Below, one piece after another: positions 1 to 8,738 of a stretch of DNA of 12,247 nt. The notes under the pieces are model-generated. The model ran no database searches. It was given only the letters and a program-made list of their open reading frames with translations, and was not told the origin of the DNA. The number at the start of each line of letters is the position of its first letter. Within the stretch, counting starts at the first letter, position 1. The translations under genes were made by a program, and so were the position numbers. Source of the DNA: Chloromonas sp. AAM2 (lineage: Eukaryota; Chlorophyta; Chlorophyceae; Chlamydomonadales; Chlamydomonadaceae); assembly GCA_004335635.1 (NCBI GenBank), contig QAXH01000330.1, positions 1-12,247 of the forward strand, in the 5' to 3' direction.

Positions 1-106
1 GCTGGCTGGGCATCAAGCGCGGCGCTGGCTGGGCATCAAGCGCGGCGCTGGCTGGGCATCAAGCGCGCCGCTGGCTGGGCATCAAGCGCGGCGCTGGCTG
101 GGCATC
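1..106. repeat. 23-bp minisatellite, four full units plus a partial fifth
   Basis: Units start at 1, 24, 47, 70 and 93. Each begins GCTGGCTGGGCATC and continues AAGCGCGGC. Unit 3 differs by one base (GCC for GGC at its end), and the last unit breaks off after GGCATC at 106. The array is cut by the left edge, so its full size is unknown. Because 23 is not a multiple of three, the array cycles through all reading frames, which argues against a coding repeat. Confidence 0.95.
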
Positions 107-140
107 CTGGTGGGATGTCACACTGGGCGGTTGATCATCA

Positions 141-221
141 TCATTACATAGCTTCTCATGGTTTAACCCACGGTACCGCAGGACCAACCAGCTAGGCGCT
201 CAACAGCAGCCAACATCCTCA
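141..221 (+). repeat. Left copy of an 81-bp inverted repeat pair
   Basis: This segment matches the reverse complement of 7681-7761 with about 76 of 81 bases identical and no gaps. It contains the shared blocks CATTACATAGCTTCTCATGG and GGACCAACCAGCTAGG. Weaker similarity appears to continue outward through a CAT-rich stretch to about 113, with a 3-base length difference. It stops abruptly on the inner side after about 221. It could be one end of a large mobile element or simply one of two oppositely oriented copies of a dispersed repeat. I see no clear target-site duplication. Confidence 0.85.
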
Positions 222-225
222 TCCT

Positions 226-1584
226 AAGCAAAGCATGGGCATGGTGCCCCCAAAATCATGCACATGCATGAGCGGTTACATTCCTACCCACGACCTACTA
301 TCAGCATTGGTACCTTGCTGGCCACCGGGTGCAACACTGGTGCAATAGCTGCAGCTATCGAAGACTGAAGTAATAATACACGTCCACGGTACGTTGTGTG
401 GCACTGGGTGTGAGCCCGGTGTGATGTGTGACGAATGTCTGGCACTGCCATGTCGGACGCCTGGTGGGGCTAGGTCTTCCTCGTGTGAGGCTAGGTGCAA
501 CGTCTGGGGTGTCCTTGCCGCACTAGTGCCCGTCTGAACGGACTGTGGTTTCTGATGTCAGGGTTGTGGATGTGCCACATGTTGAGCATTTGAACAAGAT
601 GACAATACGATACTCCAGCGGTACGGCGCCGCAATGCACAGTACATTCGCAGTACGAGACGGCCTGGTGTCCAGCACACAGTCTCATTGGCAGCTTATGT
701 GTTATCGACTGTTGGTGTGTCTGAAGGGAACAACACTGGGACATGCCTGTATACACTGCATAATCCGGACTTGAAAGTAGGTGGTACTTGGGTATCAAGG
801 TGACTTGACCACTGTGTGTAGAGTACTCAGAAATAAACGTGCGGCGGAAAGCTAAAATATTGAAGACTTCAATTAGACACTCAGCCATGGGAAGGATATG
901 TATGTTGGTAGGCTGCTGCACCTCCAGGATTGGGAGCCGGACCTGAAGTTCGGACTGGACAAGTGCTGGTGGCTTGGGTTATAGATACCAACCGTTTTGA
1001 TGTTGTCCACCTTGTTTTGGAGTACAAGTGCATTTCAGTCATAATCAAATAATGGTTTGGCCATGTTATCTACCTTAGCAATAGCATTTCCTGCTCTTCT
1101 GCTAGCATTTGTTTTGTTCTCTGATTCACTTCATCCACTGCGTATAACCTCAGATCATGAGTCACTGACCATGCGTGGAAATAATGATAGAGAATTATGA
1201 CATACAGACATATTGATGAATGGGGACCCACATGCCATTGTGGGCTCTGCTCAGGTCTGGTGATTGCCTTTTTTGCGTCTGGTGTGCTGTGTGCACTGCG
1301 CGCAAGAGTGCATGGAAGCTTGGGCAAGTACACGTACAGTACACGGTAAGAGTCAGTGAGCAATGCATAGCCTAGAACGACCTTGATGTAGGCCTAATTC
1401 AGCTAGTTGTGCCGGTCTTTCAAGGCTTGGACCGTTCTCCAGGCGCACTTGTTGACTTGGGGTTTCGAAAGGGGCAAGGACCTCAAAAGGAGTTTCCATT
1501 GACATGTCATCATGGGACAGGTGATACTAAAGGATATACATTGGTGGCGACCTATAGTATGTGGCATGGAGCGGGTGGCTCCAT
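226..1584. other. No convincing gene; weak minus-strand coding hints
   Basis: No frame here is long enough or protein-like enough to call. Two minus-strand stretches are mildly suggestive. One is a 132-codon frame at 921-523 with a Cys-rich second half, including a CxxC near its end. The other is a possible 64-base exon at 1137-1074 bounded by CGCAG and AAG|GTAGAT, coding for a charged Glu/Gln-rich peptide. They do not connect convincingly, so I leave them uncalled. Confidence 0.4.
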
Positions 1585-1631
1585 ATGCATGGCCGTGGCT
1601 GGGTGTCGCCTTCGTTGTCTTGTCGGTCATT

Positions 1632-1708
1632 GTAAGTCGCAGCAGGCATGTCATTGCTGGACCCATGAAATGTTGAACATGGAGGTCTGGCAATGGCAGT
1701 GATTTCAG
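1632..1708 (+). other. Candidate leader intron upstream of the membrane-protein gene
   Basis: A consensus donor GTAAGT starts at 1632 and an acceptor TGATTTCAG ends at 1708, giving a 77-base intron similar in size to the shorter introns of the downstream gene. Splicing would fuse a small frame beginning at ATG 1585 (about 15 codons) in phase with the frame containing ATG 1743. It may instead lie wholly in the 5' untranslated leader. The support is splice motifs and phase only, so this is tentative. Confidence 0.4.
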
Positions 1709-1742
1709 CACTGAGGCACGTCGGCCAACGTGCGCTTGGAGG

Positions 1743-4700
1743 ATGCAAAACACGAAGGCTTGGCATGTGAATTGGGATGCGAATTGTTCCGGCAGGCGTT
1801 TTCAACTGCCTGAGGTTTTGATCGGCACCCCACCTCAGCTCTTAACCTTTCTTGATGGCATACGTGATCCTACAGTCAGCTTTGCACAGGATGCACAATA
1901 CTTCGTGCTGGATCTGAACTGGCGGTCTTCAAGGCTGGGAGGCGGCCGCGCTCATCGAACCCTACCGTTCATCTTCCTTGGCGCGCGTCCCCTCATGAAG
2001 CTGCTTGAGTCTGAGTTGGACTTTGCGTGGGTTTGGCCACCATGCGTAGCCACAGGCTCGCATGCTGTGGTTGAGGTCGCCACGTCATGCAGGGGCTCGC
2101 AGCCCGTGGCTGGGCAGCCTGTCCTAGCCGTCTATGGCACCGGCGGGCAGGTGTCGTGGCAGGATTCACAGAATAACACAGCTGGCGAGGCTTCAGGGCA
2201 AGGTCACATCACAAGGTAGGCGCTAAATTCACGGCCAACCCATGCCAGATTTCTTTGTCGCCCTTTTTTTGCGTCACGGCAGTGATCCGGTCAATCATGT
2301 ACTCGTGCGCAGAGTGCGCGTGATAGAGCGGGAGGTCCGGGTTGTGACACTGCTGTTGCCGCTCGATGATGGTGTGGCGTGCGGAGCCAGGACCGCCGCT
2401 GCTCCCCTCCCAGTGCTGCCCGAGATGGCTTGCCAAGAGATGCACGAGTGAGTTTCTGGGCTAGTTCGTCGCGACGCGCATCGATCACATTTTACTCCGG
2501 AATTCGATCGCATCCATATTGACGCATCCATTTCATCGCATGTTCATCGCATGTTCTTCGCATGCTCTTCTCGGCTACAGATTGATGTGGTGTATGATGC
2601 GAGAGGTGCTTCCCGGCGGCATTGATGTGCCAGCCTATACTCCGCAAGCCTTCCAGTCCTCGTTTACTCTCCTGCCCACCAAGCATCAGGTGAGCGGAAG
2701 GCCGACCTAGTCTAGTCAGGGGCGCAGCATCTGTTTCGTTAGCTCCCAGAAGTGCCAGACGTGAAGTGTACAGGTGCTGCGCTGTGCACGGGCAATTATG
2801 CGTTCTGACTCGCTCTGCCCTTTGGTCTTGGTGCAGCATGCCATGCAACACGCCTGGTCAAGCCAGTTCCGTCTCCTCGCTGCGGACATGCAGTTCTGCA
2901 TGGAGTGCGTACCTAAGACAGGTCAGTCATCCTTTGACAATAGCTGTTTGTATGCTGAGATCAATCTGGCACATACTGCCCTGCTCAAAAGCATAGTAGC
3001 CGCATGGTCAATGACACACTCAACATGCTGTGAGTATTTGTTCAATGAGGTGGCGTTAGATTTTCGCTTTCACAAAGTCACGCACCACTTTTTACTATGC
3101 TTATGAAGCCAAGATCAAATGGCCAGTTTGTCAGGCACCACTTCTAGTCGCTCAGATGGATTTCACTGCCAGTCAACAATTAAACACCAGCGGTAAGCCA
3201 TACGTGACGCTGATGAATCAAGTTGATCATATCAGACATGCTGTGTAGGTGTAAGCAACATAAAACCCATTGTAGACATGATGAGTAGGCGCGTGTTATG
3301 TTTATCTCCCCTGATTTGCAACAAGCAACAATTAAAGCTACTCATTGAACAAATCTGTAGACATAGACACGCTGAGTGCGCCAGTTCATTCATCGTCTTT
3401 CTCCTCGTCTGACAAGGCATTTTGTACTTTGACACGCAGGGGCAGCTTGCTTAGCGCAGTATCAGTCCGTGCTGGCACCGCTTGTGCTGTTTCTGCGGGA
3501 CCACGAGTGCTATGTGACGCTTGTGGCGCTACTCACCAAGGGTTCTCAGGCAGGGCTTCTCATCTTCAGCCCTCCCAGGGCAGAGGTTGCCCTGTTGGAG
3601 TCGACAGCAGATAACAGCCTTTTTGAGGCTGAAGCTGATCCCTGGGTGGAGCGGATAGACAGCATCTCAGGGCCATGCAGGGTCAAAGCAGGCATAAATG
3701 TTGGGGAAGAGGTGTCACGTTGTTTTTCAATGGAGTCTTCGCCCAGCTTCCAAGCGCGTTGCTTGCGCTCGATGGGGACACCAATCACGGCAGCGCCGGT
3801 CACGCTTGCTGCAACTGCAGCCATTATGCGGCGACTGCAGCCTGTAGCGGAGGTGGAAGAGGTGCCTGTGCACAATCCTATCATTTGGCCAGCAGCCCCC
3901 GGGCCAGAATCTGTACAGCTGTTTGACCCGCGGTCAGTTGCAACAGCGACAGTACCAGCGGCACTTGCAGCTGTTATGCGATTGCTGGACCTCTGCCCAG
4001 ACGCAACAGCAGTACTACCGGTGGCGGCACCAGCTGAACCGGAGGCTGTGGCAGCTATCATGCGCCTGCTTGAATCCTGCCCAGCAGCAGCTGCACTTGC
4101 TACAGCACCCGTGGCATCATCTGGCAGCTTGTATGTTCGGAAGGGCGGCAGCACTGAGCAAATACAGGCCAGCAGCACTGAGAAATCCAAGGAGTCTAGA
4201 AGCCAAGTCGGCTCTGCATTTCAACCAACTGCTGCCCCAAGCGAACCTGCAGTTGGGCCACCTCAGCCTACTCAGCAACTAAGCCCAGCAGGCCACAGCA
4301 AACTGAGCATGCGTCAGATGCGCCAAAAGGGTGGCCATGACTTCTTGCGATGCTTGCTGCTTCTGGCACACGTGGTTCTCACTGGTCTGATGCACGTATG
4401 GGCCACCCACCCTGCTGCTACAGACCACACTGATTCCTCAGTGGCTCACGGCTTCTCCTGGACACATCCAAGGGACGCACACAGCCCAGCTTTTGCTCCT
4501 GCAGCGCCGCATTCCTATTGCGGTGGGCTGCTTGTAGCCCTTGGCACTGCCCTCCCGTTGCTAGTAGCAGCTGCTGGATACCTGCTTCGTGGTTTAGCCA
4601 CGGTCCGAGCAGCTCACAACGCTTCAATGCCACCATCTAGGCATCACACGCGCCTGAATCAGCTTCTGCCTGTGGTACTGGGCCTGCTGGTGTGGCGCCT

Positions 4701-5306
4701 GGTTTGGCAGCTGCGGCCTGTGGTCATGGCCCTGGCAAAGGGTGGGGATCTGTGGAGCTGTGTCGGAGTTGGCGCAAGCACTGGATGGGGCACCACCATG
4801 CTGCAGATTCTTGCGCTATTGGTAAGTGTCGGAAGGGGTATCAAAGGCTGTGTTCTGGTGTGTGATGCATCAATCAAGCATGCAGATCGTGTGCGCAAAC
4901 TGCACTAGTGTACAGCGTGTCATCCGGAACAGGGACGGTTGGTTGTTCCCGGAACCGGACAATCAGTGTTAAGGTTGTCATCCGGAACGTCGAGTTACAA
5001 GAGATACTTGGATTGTGTACTCAGTTTGCAGGTTGCTGGCGCAGGCATCAGGCTCGACGGCTGTTGACAGTTCAGTCTCTGTCACTTCTCACTTCACTGT
5101 CTCTGTCACTTGACACTTCACTGTCCAAACGTTAGCACGTCACAGATGTGTGTGCGGCTCCCTTGCAGGGCGTCACTCGCCACACGCCAGTCATGTGCAC
5201 CACACACTTCCTTGGCTACGTCATCCTCAGCAGTGGGTCTCCCTTGGCGCCCTGCTGCACAGCCTGCATCATCATGGTGGCCACATGGTTGGTTGAGCAG
5301 TGGTAA
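1743..5306 (+). CDS. Six-exon gene for an uncharacterised multi-pass membrane protein
   Basis: Exons are inferred at 1743-2215, 2283-2447, 2581-2689, 2774-3029, 3440-4821 and 5169-5306, with a TAA stop at 5304. Every junction uses GT-AG and every phase agrees, giving about 840 residues. The ATG at 1743 has A at -3; an upstream coding exon from 1585 is possible. Residues 1-450 look soluble and match no family I know. Residues 461-550 are Ala-rich with three copies of an A-A-[IV]-M-R-x-L motif (near 461, 511 and 539). Residues 565-630 form a Ser/Gln/Pro-rich linker. Hydrophobic segments lie near 635-656, 694-716 and 742-765, and the last exon adds more from about 808. No signal peptide is obvious. 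Two uncertain splice choices give 783-840 residues: the fourth exon could start at 2837 (better pyrimidine tract and a CTGAC branch-like site) or end at 2921 (donor GTCAGT); both keep phase. Function is unknown; membrane location is inferred from hydrophobicity alone. Confidence 0.7.
2216..2282 (+). other. Intron 1 of the membrane-protein gene (67 bases)
   Basis: Donor ACAAG|GTAGGC, acceptor GTCACGGCAG, with a strong T-run (TTTTTTT) just before the acceptor. The upstream exon ends with two bases of a codon and the downstream exon supplies the third (AG|T, serine). Without splicing the frame ends at TAG 2217, inside the donor. Confidence 0.75.
2448..2580 (+). other. Intron 2 of the membrane-protein gene (133 bases)
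   Basis: Consensus donor GTGAGT at 2448 and acceptor CTCGGCTACAG ending at 2580. The junction completes GA|A (glutamate) and keeps the frame. Without splicing the frame ends at TGA 2449, inside the donor. An 11-base tandem repeat (2532-2564) makes up the pyrimidine-rich end of the intron. Confidence 0.75.
2532..2564 (+). repeat. Three tandem 11-bp units next to a splice acceptor
   Basis: Units TTCATCGCATG at 2532 and 2543 are identical; the third at 2554 differs by one base (TTCTTCGCATG). The array ends 16 bases before the AG of intron 2, so the repeat itself supplies part of the pyrimidine tract. Confidence 0.85.
2690..2773 (+). other. Intron 3 of the membrane-protein gene (84 bases, alternative end at 2836)
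   Basis: Donor CAG|GTGAGC at 2690, phase 0. The nearer acceptor TGTACAG ends at 2773. A second acceptor, TTGGTGCAG ending at 2836, has a better pyrimidine tract and a CTGAC about 28 bases upstream. Both give phase 0; the second would drop 21 residues. I cannot decide between them from sequence alone. Confidence 0.65.
3030..3439 (+). other. Intron 4 of the membrane-protein gene (410 bases, alternative donor at 2922)
   Basis: Consensus donor GTGAGT at 3030 and acceptor ACACGCAG ending at 3439, preceded by a long C/T-rich stretch at about 3385-3410 with a CTGAC. An upstream donor, GTCAGT at 2922, leaves the exon in the same phase, so either donor joins correctly to 3440; they differ by 36 codons. 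The frame of the large fifth exon is closed upstream by TGA at 3430, so an acceptor after it is needed. Confidence 0.65.
4822..5168 (+). other. Intron 5 of the membrane-protein gene (347 bases)
   Basis: Consensus donor GTAAGT at 4822 (phase 0) and acceptor CTCCCTTGCAG ending at 5168. The exon after it encodes 45 residues with a strongly hydrophobic run, matching the membrane segments before the intron. Unspliced, the frame would end at TAG 4906. A nearer acceptor ending about 5033 (GTTTGCAG) would add only 11 residues before TGA and no membrane segment. The intron also holds a repeated GTCATCCGGAAC (4919 and 4979) and a 24-bp tandem repeat. Confidence 0.65.
5075..5122 (+). repeat. Two tandem 24-bp units inside intron 5
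   Basis: Units at 5075-5098 and 5099-5122 both begin GTCTCTGTCACTT and end CACTTCACT, differing at two bases. The pair is C/T-rich and lies about 45 bases before the acceptor of intron 5. Confidence 0.85.
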
Positions 5307-5341
5307 ACAGCTATGGCCATGTGGTTGGTAGAGTGGCGATA
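5279..5341 (+). repeat. Imperfect 36-bp-period duplication spanning the stop codon
   Basis: The blocks starting at 5279 and 5315 match at 16 of 19 bases (GGCCA..TGGTTGGT.GAG) and both are followed within a few codons by TAA. The 36-base spacing is 12 codons, so the second copy would encode a similar WLVE peptide in the same frame beyond the TAA at 5304. Confidence 0.7.
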
Positions 5342-7680
5342 ACATCCGATCACTCACCTGTGATGCTTTGTGTATGTACCATCTCCTGTTTGGCATATGC
5401 GGTTGAAGGATCCAAGCGAAGGCGTTAACAGAAGGCGTCAAGTCTAGTAGCAGTCCTGCTTCAGCTGCACAAGCTAACAGGACGAGCAATAAGCTCTGCC
5501 AAGCAGCCAAACAGCCATGGGGGTTGGGGTTCATTCTCTGCAGCTCAAAAGGCATGCCTAGGGCGCAGCAGATGTGCATGTTGAAGCATTCTTTCAAGAA
5601 GTTTTTGATGGTTCATGTGCAGTTGTGCAATGCTTTTTTTTTCCAAGTCCCATCTTCGTTTCTCATATCCCGAACATCGTGCTCTTTCTCACATTGTGCT
5701 CTGTTTTCGAAAGGTTTTATTTTATGCACTGCTTTTGTGTTGGCATTGGTTGGACTGCAAACGAGCTGCTAGCGACACATGGGTTGGTTGGTGGAGGGAT
5801 GCTGCGAGTGTGTTACCTGTCCACTGTGACAACGATTCTTGGATAGTCCAGTATGTGGTGTGCTCTGGTAGCCCTTGTCATGGCACAGCTGCTCGCGCTC
5901 AACGTGTGGTGTTTGATACGTTTGGCAGTTACTTGTCACTGCGGTTATCTAACAAGCATCGCGTGCGTGTTCGGCGGACTGCCACGTGGCGAGGCTTGCA
6001 TTGTCTTGGCCTTGCTTGGTGCACTGTGTGGCTCAGTCGCGTGACACACATATACCCATGTGCGAGTGCAAGGCAACGTAGTACACGTTGTGGTGATGGC
6101 TTGTGCCTATGGCACTCTTGACAGAGATGCGCTGTGCAGCCACGGCATCAATACAGCGTGTGCTAGCCGAGCACTATCTATGTTTACAAGTCTCGTGCGA
6201 CCGACGACATGTTTTTGATCACGTTCTAAGCCATGCGTGCCGCGCTCTGGCGTGCTCTCATCGTTTGTTTTGGGGGTTTTTAGCAGGCTTTACAGCAACG
6301 AGCTCGTATGTTTTGATTGTGCAGCAAGCCTAGCCAAGGTTTCTGTACGTCGTTTAGGCTTGGCTTGAGAATGAAAGAACCAAATGCTTGCAATGGCAGG
6401 GGTGCGGGTGCAGGTACATGGGAAGCAATTCGTAAGAACACAACAAGTCTGGCTTGGAAGGATGATGTACATGCAAGGGCAGGGCAAGGCTATCCCACAT
6501 AGAACGTGCATGATGTGGCGAGGGCCGCATGCATCTTTGAATGAGGCAAAACAGAGGCCCAAGGGCATTGATCACAACCCAGCCTAGTGCATTCATCGCT
6601 GTTCACAGGATGTTTGCTGTTTGTTTGAGCAGCTGTTGAGGCAAGCTGTGTTTGCCTTTGATTGATGGAAATGGTTGCCACCTTGGCTTGTTCATTCAGC
6701 CATGTACGTAAGCGCAGTCTGAAATGACTGCATGCTGTTGGGTTTGTGTCGTTTATGAAGGGTTTGTGCGTGGCTGATGCATCACTTTTGCATTTGACGC
6801 ATGGGGCATAACCAGATACTAAAGCCAGATTCTGGTCGTTTGAGTCGGTGGCTTCTGTGTTCTTGTAGGGTCATGGAAACACAAGCACTGCAGGACATGA
6901 ATACATTACAAATACACATTAGAAAGTGAACCACTTGCATGACTTGGCAAAGGAGCGGAACACAACAACTCGTACCAAATGCATGGCACGTGGTTGGCAA
7001 GTTTGAGCATAGCGTTCAAAGAAACCTAGTCTCAGATGCATCATTGTGCATGTGACGTGTCTATCTGTGTGGCTGACGCTAGGGGCAAGTTTCTATGGTG
7101 CTCGGTCCAATGTTCGTTCGCAATTGGTAGAATGCTCTTAAATTGTACAATGGCTTTCATTTAGAGCATGTGGTCGGTAGTGTCAGAACAGCCCACACAG
7201 CTCTGGCCAGCAACACATCTGATTGACACCGCAACATTTCTGCGAGTAGATACAGATGTTGGAGAGAAAGAATTTCTAGCCTTTTCTCTTGTGGCTGACT
7301 GGCCAGTTGCATTGTTCGTATGTACAGATTCTTCTTATCTAAGCAAGAGCGTATGGCAGTTTTATTCACCTGCAGTGTCGGTGATTATTTCATGCCTTTT
7401 TACTCCTAGGAGGTCTTCTTTGGTTACGAAGCTGCTCTACCAAGTGCACCAGTGCCTGTGTACTCTTCCTACTAGCTAGGACCGACGGAACATCAACACC
7501 CGGCCAGGCCTCTTGGGCTTTGTGGCTCCGCTCTTTCTTCGTGTGTTGCCAGCTTTTTTCCTTCATCATGTTGTACTTCTTGGCAATTGCTGTATACACT
7601 CTTTACACACTAGGGTCGTGTCTTTTTCCGGTTGGTGGTGGCAAGTCGTGCCTGTGTAATATGTTATCCACCACCTCGTG
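5307..7680. other. Long non-coding stretch, possibly including a 3' untranslated region
   Basis: Many short open frames occur on both strands, the longest 168 codons at 5615-6121, but none has domain-like composition, a credible start and matching splice sites together. The + strand is rich in T and G (T-runs near 5635 and 6270) and looks like trailing untranslated sequence of the upstream gene. No clear polyadenylation signal follows closely; the first TGTAA I see is near 7656. The 3' end of the transcript therefore cannot be placed. Confidence 0.45.
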
Positions 7681-7761
7681 TGGGGATGTTGGCTGCTGCT
7701 GAGCTCCTAGCTGGTTGGTCCTACGGTACCGTGGGTTGAACCATGAGAAGCTATGTAATGA
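7681..7761 (-). repeat. Right copy of the 81-bp inverted repeat pair
   Basis: The reverse complement matches 141-221 at about 94% identity without gaps. The five differences are single substitutions spread along the repeat. Outward similarity seems to continue through CAT-rich sequence to about 7790. The spacing of about 7.5 kb between the copies encloses the whole six-exon gene. Confidence 0.85.
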
Positions 7762-7794
7762 TAATGATGATGACCTCCTCGTGTCTGGCATCGC

Positions 7795-8669
7795 ACAAGC
7801 TTTCTTTAGCCCCAGTCGCATTTGTTGCACAGCCACAGAGGTTGGGGGTGGCCATTCAGACAACGCCTTCTGTGAATCATCGTGTACGCCCAGTCACTGC
7901 CAATATGAAGGTGGCTCTGTGTCTGAGGAGGCACCATTTGGGTAGGTGTGCATGGTAAGTATTAAGCTGGAGTGTTTTCTCAACTCCGTACATAAATCCA
8001 ACACAGTTAATATAGATCCAACCATAGATCCAACCAAAATGCCAAGAGGTGTGCCAACCAAATGCCACGTGGGCCGGTGACGCGTCATTGCAGTTCCACC
8101 GCACGCCACGGCTCGGCGGTGATCTGTGCCGTGAACTGAGACAGTGACCACACGACTGCACTATTGCGAGGCACGGATTATCTACAGCAGCGCCAAGGTT
8201 ACATATCATCTGCGGCTGGACCTGACAGTGAGTCATCGACGGCGAATCCTCGCGTTCAACCAGCAAGCATGTAGATAACATCGCTGCAATTCAAGTCAGA
8301 GCATGAATGTGTCTTTGTTAGCTTTGTTACCCACAAATCACCGCAAGTCTAGCAGCGTTTGGTATCATCAGAAGACATCATCCACTGCCGTTGCTTGCTC
8401 TGATCTCATGCAGGGTTACTTGCAGGTTACTTGCAGGGTTACGTGCAAGGAACCTGGTTTCAGATCAGAACGCATCAACCACACCAAGCGTCAGCCAACT
8501 TTCGCAGGTAACAGACACGCAGGCCCTGATCAAGCTGGTCAGCCAAAGCTCGGCCGACCCGGGTGTTTTCTAGCCTGTCGCAAGGGTTGCGTGGAGTTGT
8601 GTGTGGTGATGATCCGTCCATCCGGCTTGGTGTCACCATTTGGTGTTGGGCCATTCTCGTTCTATCATC
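7795..8669. other. Non-coding stretch with small tandem repeats
   Basis: No gene is supported. It holds two direct copies of TAGATCCAACCA near 8015-8040 and a three-unit 11-12-bp repeat (TGCAGGGTTACT type) at 8409-8443. A frame of 127 codons at 8303-8686 has no domain-like features. The TPR frame downstream is closed on this side by TGA at 8610. Confidence 0.5.
8409..8443 (+). repeat. Three-unit 11-12-bp tandem repeat
   Basis: Units start at 8409 (TGCAGGGTTACT), 8421 (TGCAGGTTACT) and 8432 (TGCAGGGTTACG), followed by a partial TGCAAGG. It lies about 300 bases upstream of the TPR gene start. Confidence 0.8.
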
Positions 8670-8738
8670 ATGCAGACGCAGGCTGAGGCGTCCCACATAT
8701 CACTTGGAAGTCCTGGTGCCGCATCCCTCCTTTTCACG

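Noticed and set aside
3546..4190. 214-codon minus-strand frame opposite the fifth exon
   Set aside because: Its Ala/Ser/Gly-rich, repetitive peptide is the antisense reflection of the Ala-rich coding region on the + strand, which has the splice sites and membrane segments.
4822..4908. Unspliced end of the large exon at TAG 4906
   Set aside because: A consensus GTAAGT at 4822, and an in-phase downstream exon with a hydrophobic run, make splicing more likely. The unspliced tail remains possible as a retained-intron form.
5118..5597. 159-codon minus-strand frame
   Set aside because: It runs antisense to the last exon of the membrane-protein gene, and its peptide has no coherent domain. The + strand exon fits in phase with the preceding exon.
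5615..6121. 168-codon + strand frame
   Set aside because: Composition is rich in Cys, Trp, His and Arg with no conserved pattern, as expected for translated T/G-rich non-coding sequence. Overlapping frames are almost as long.
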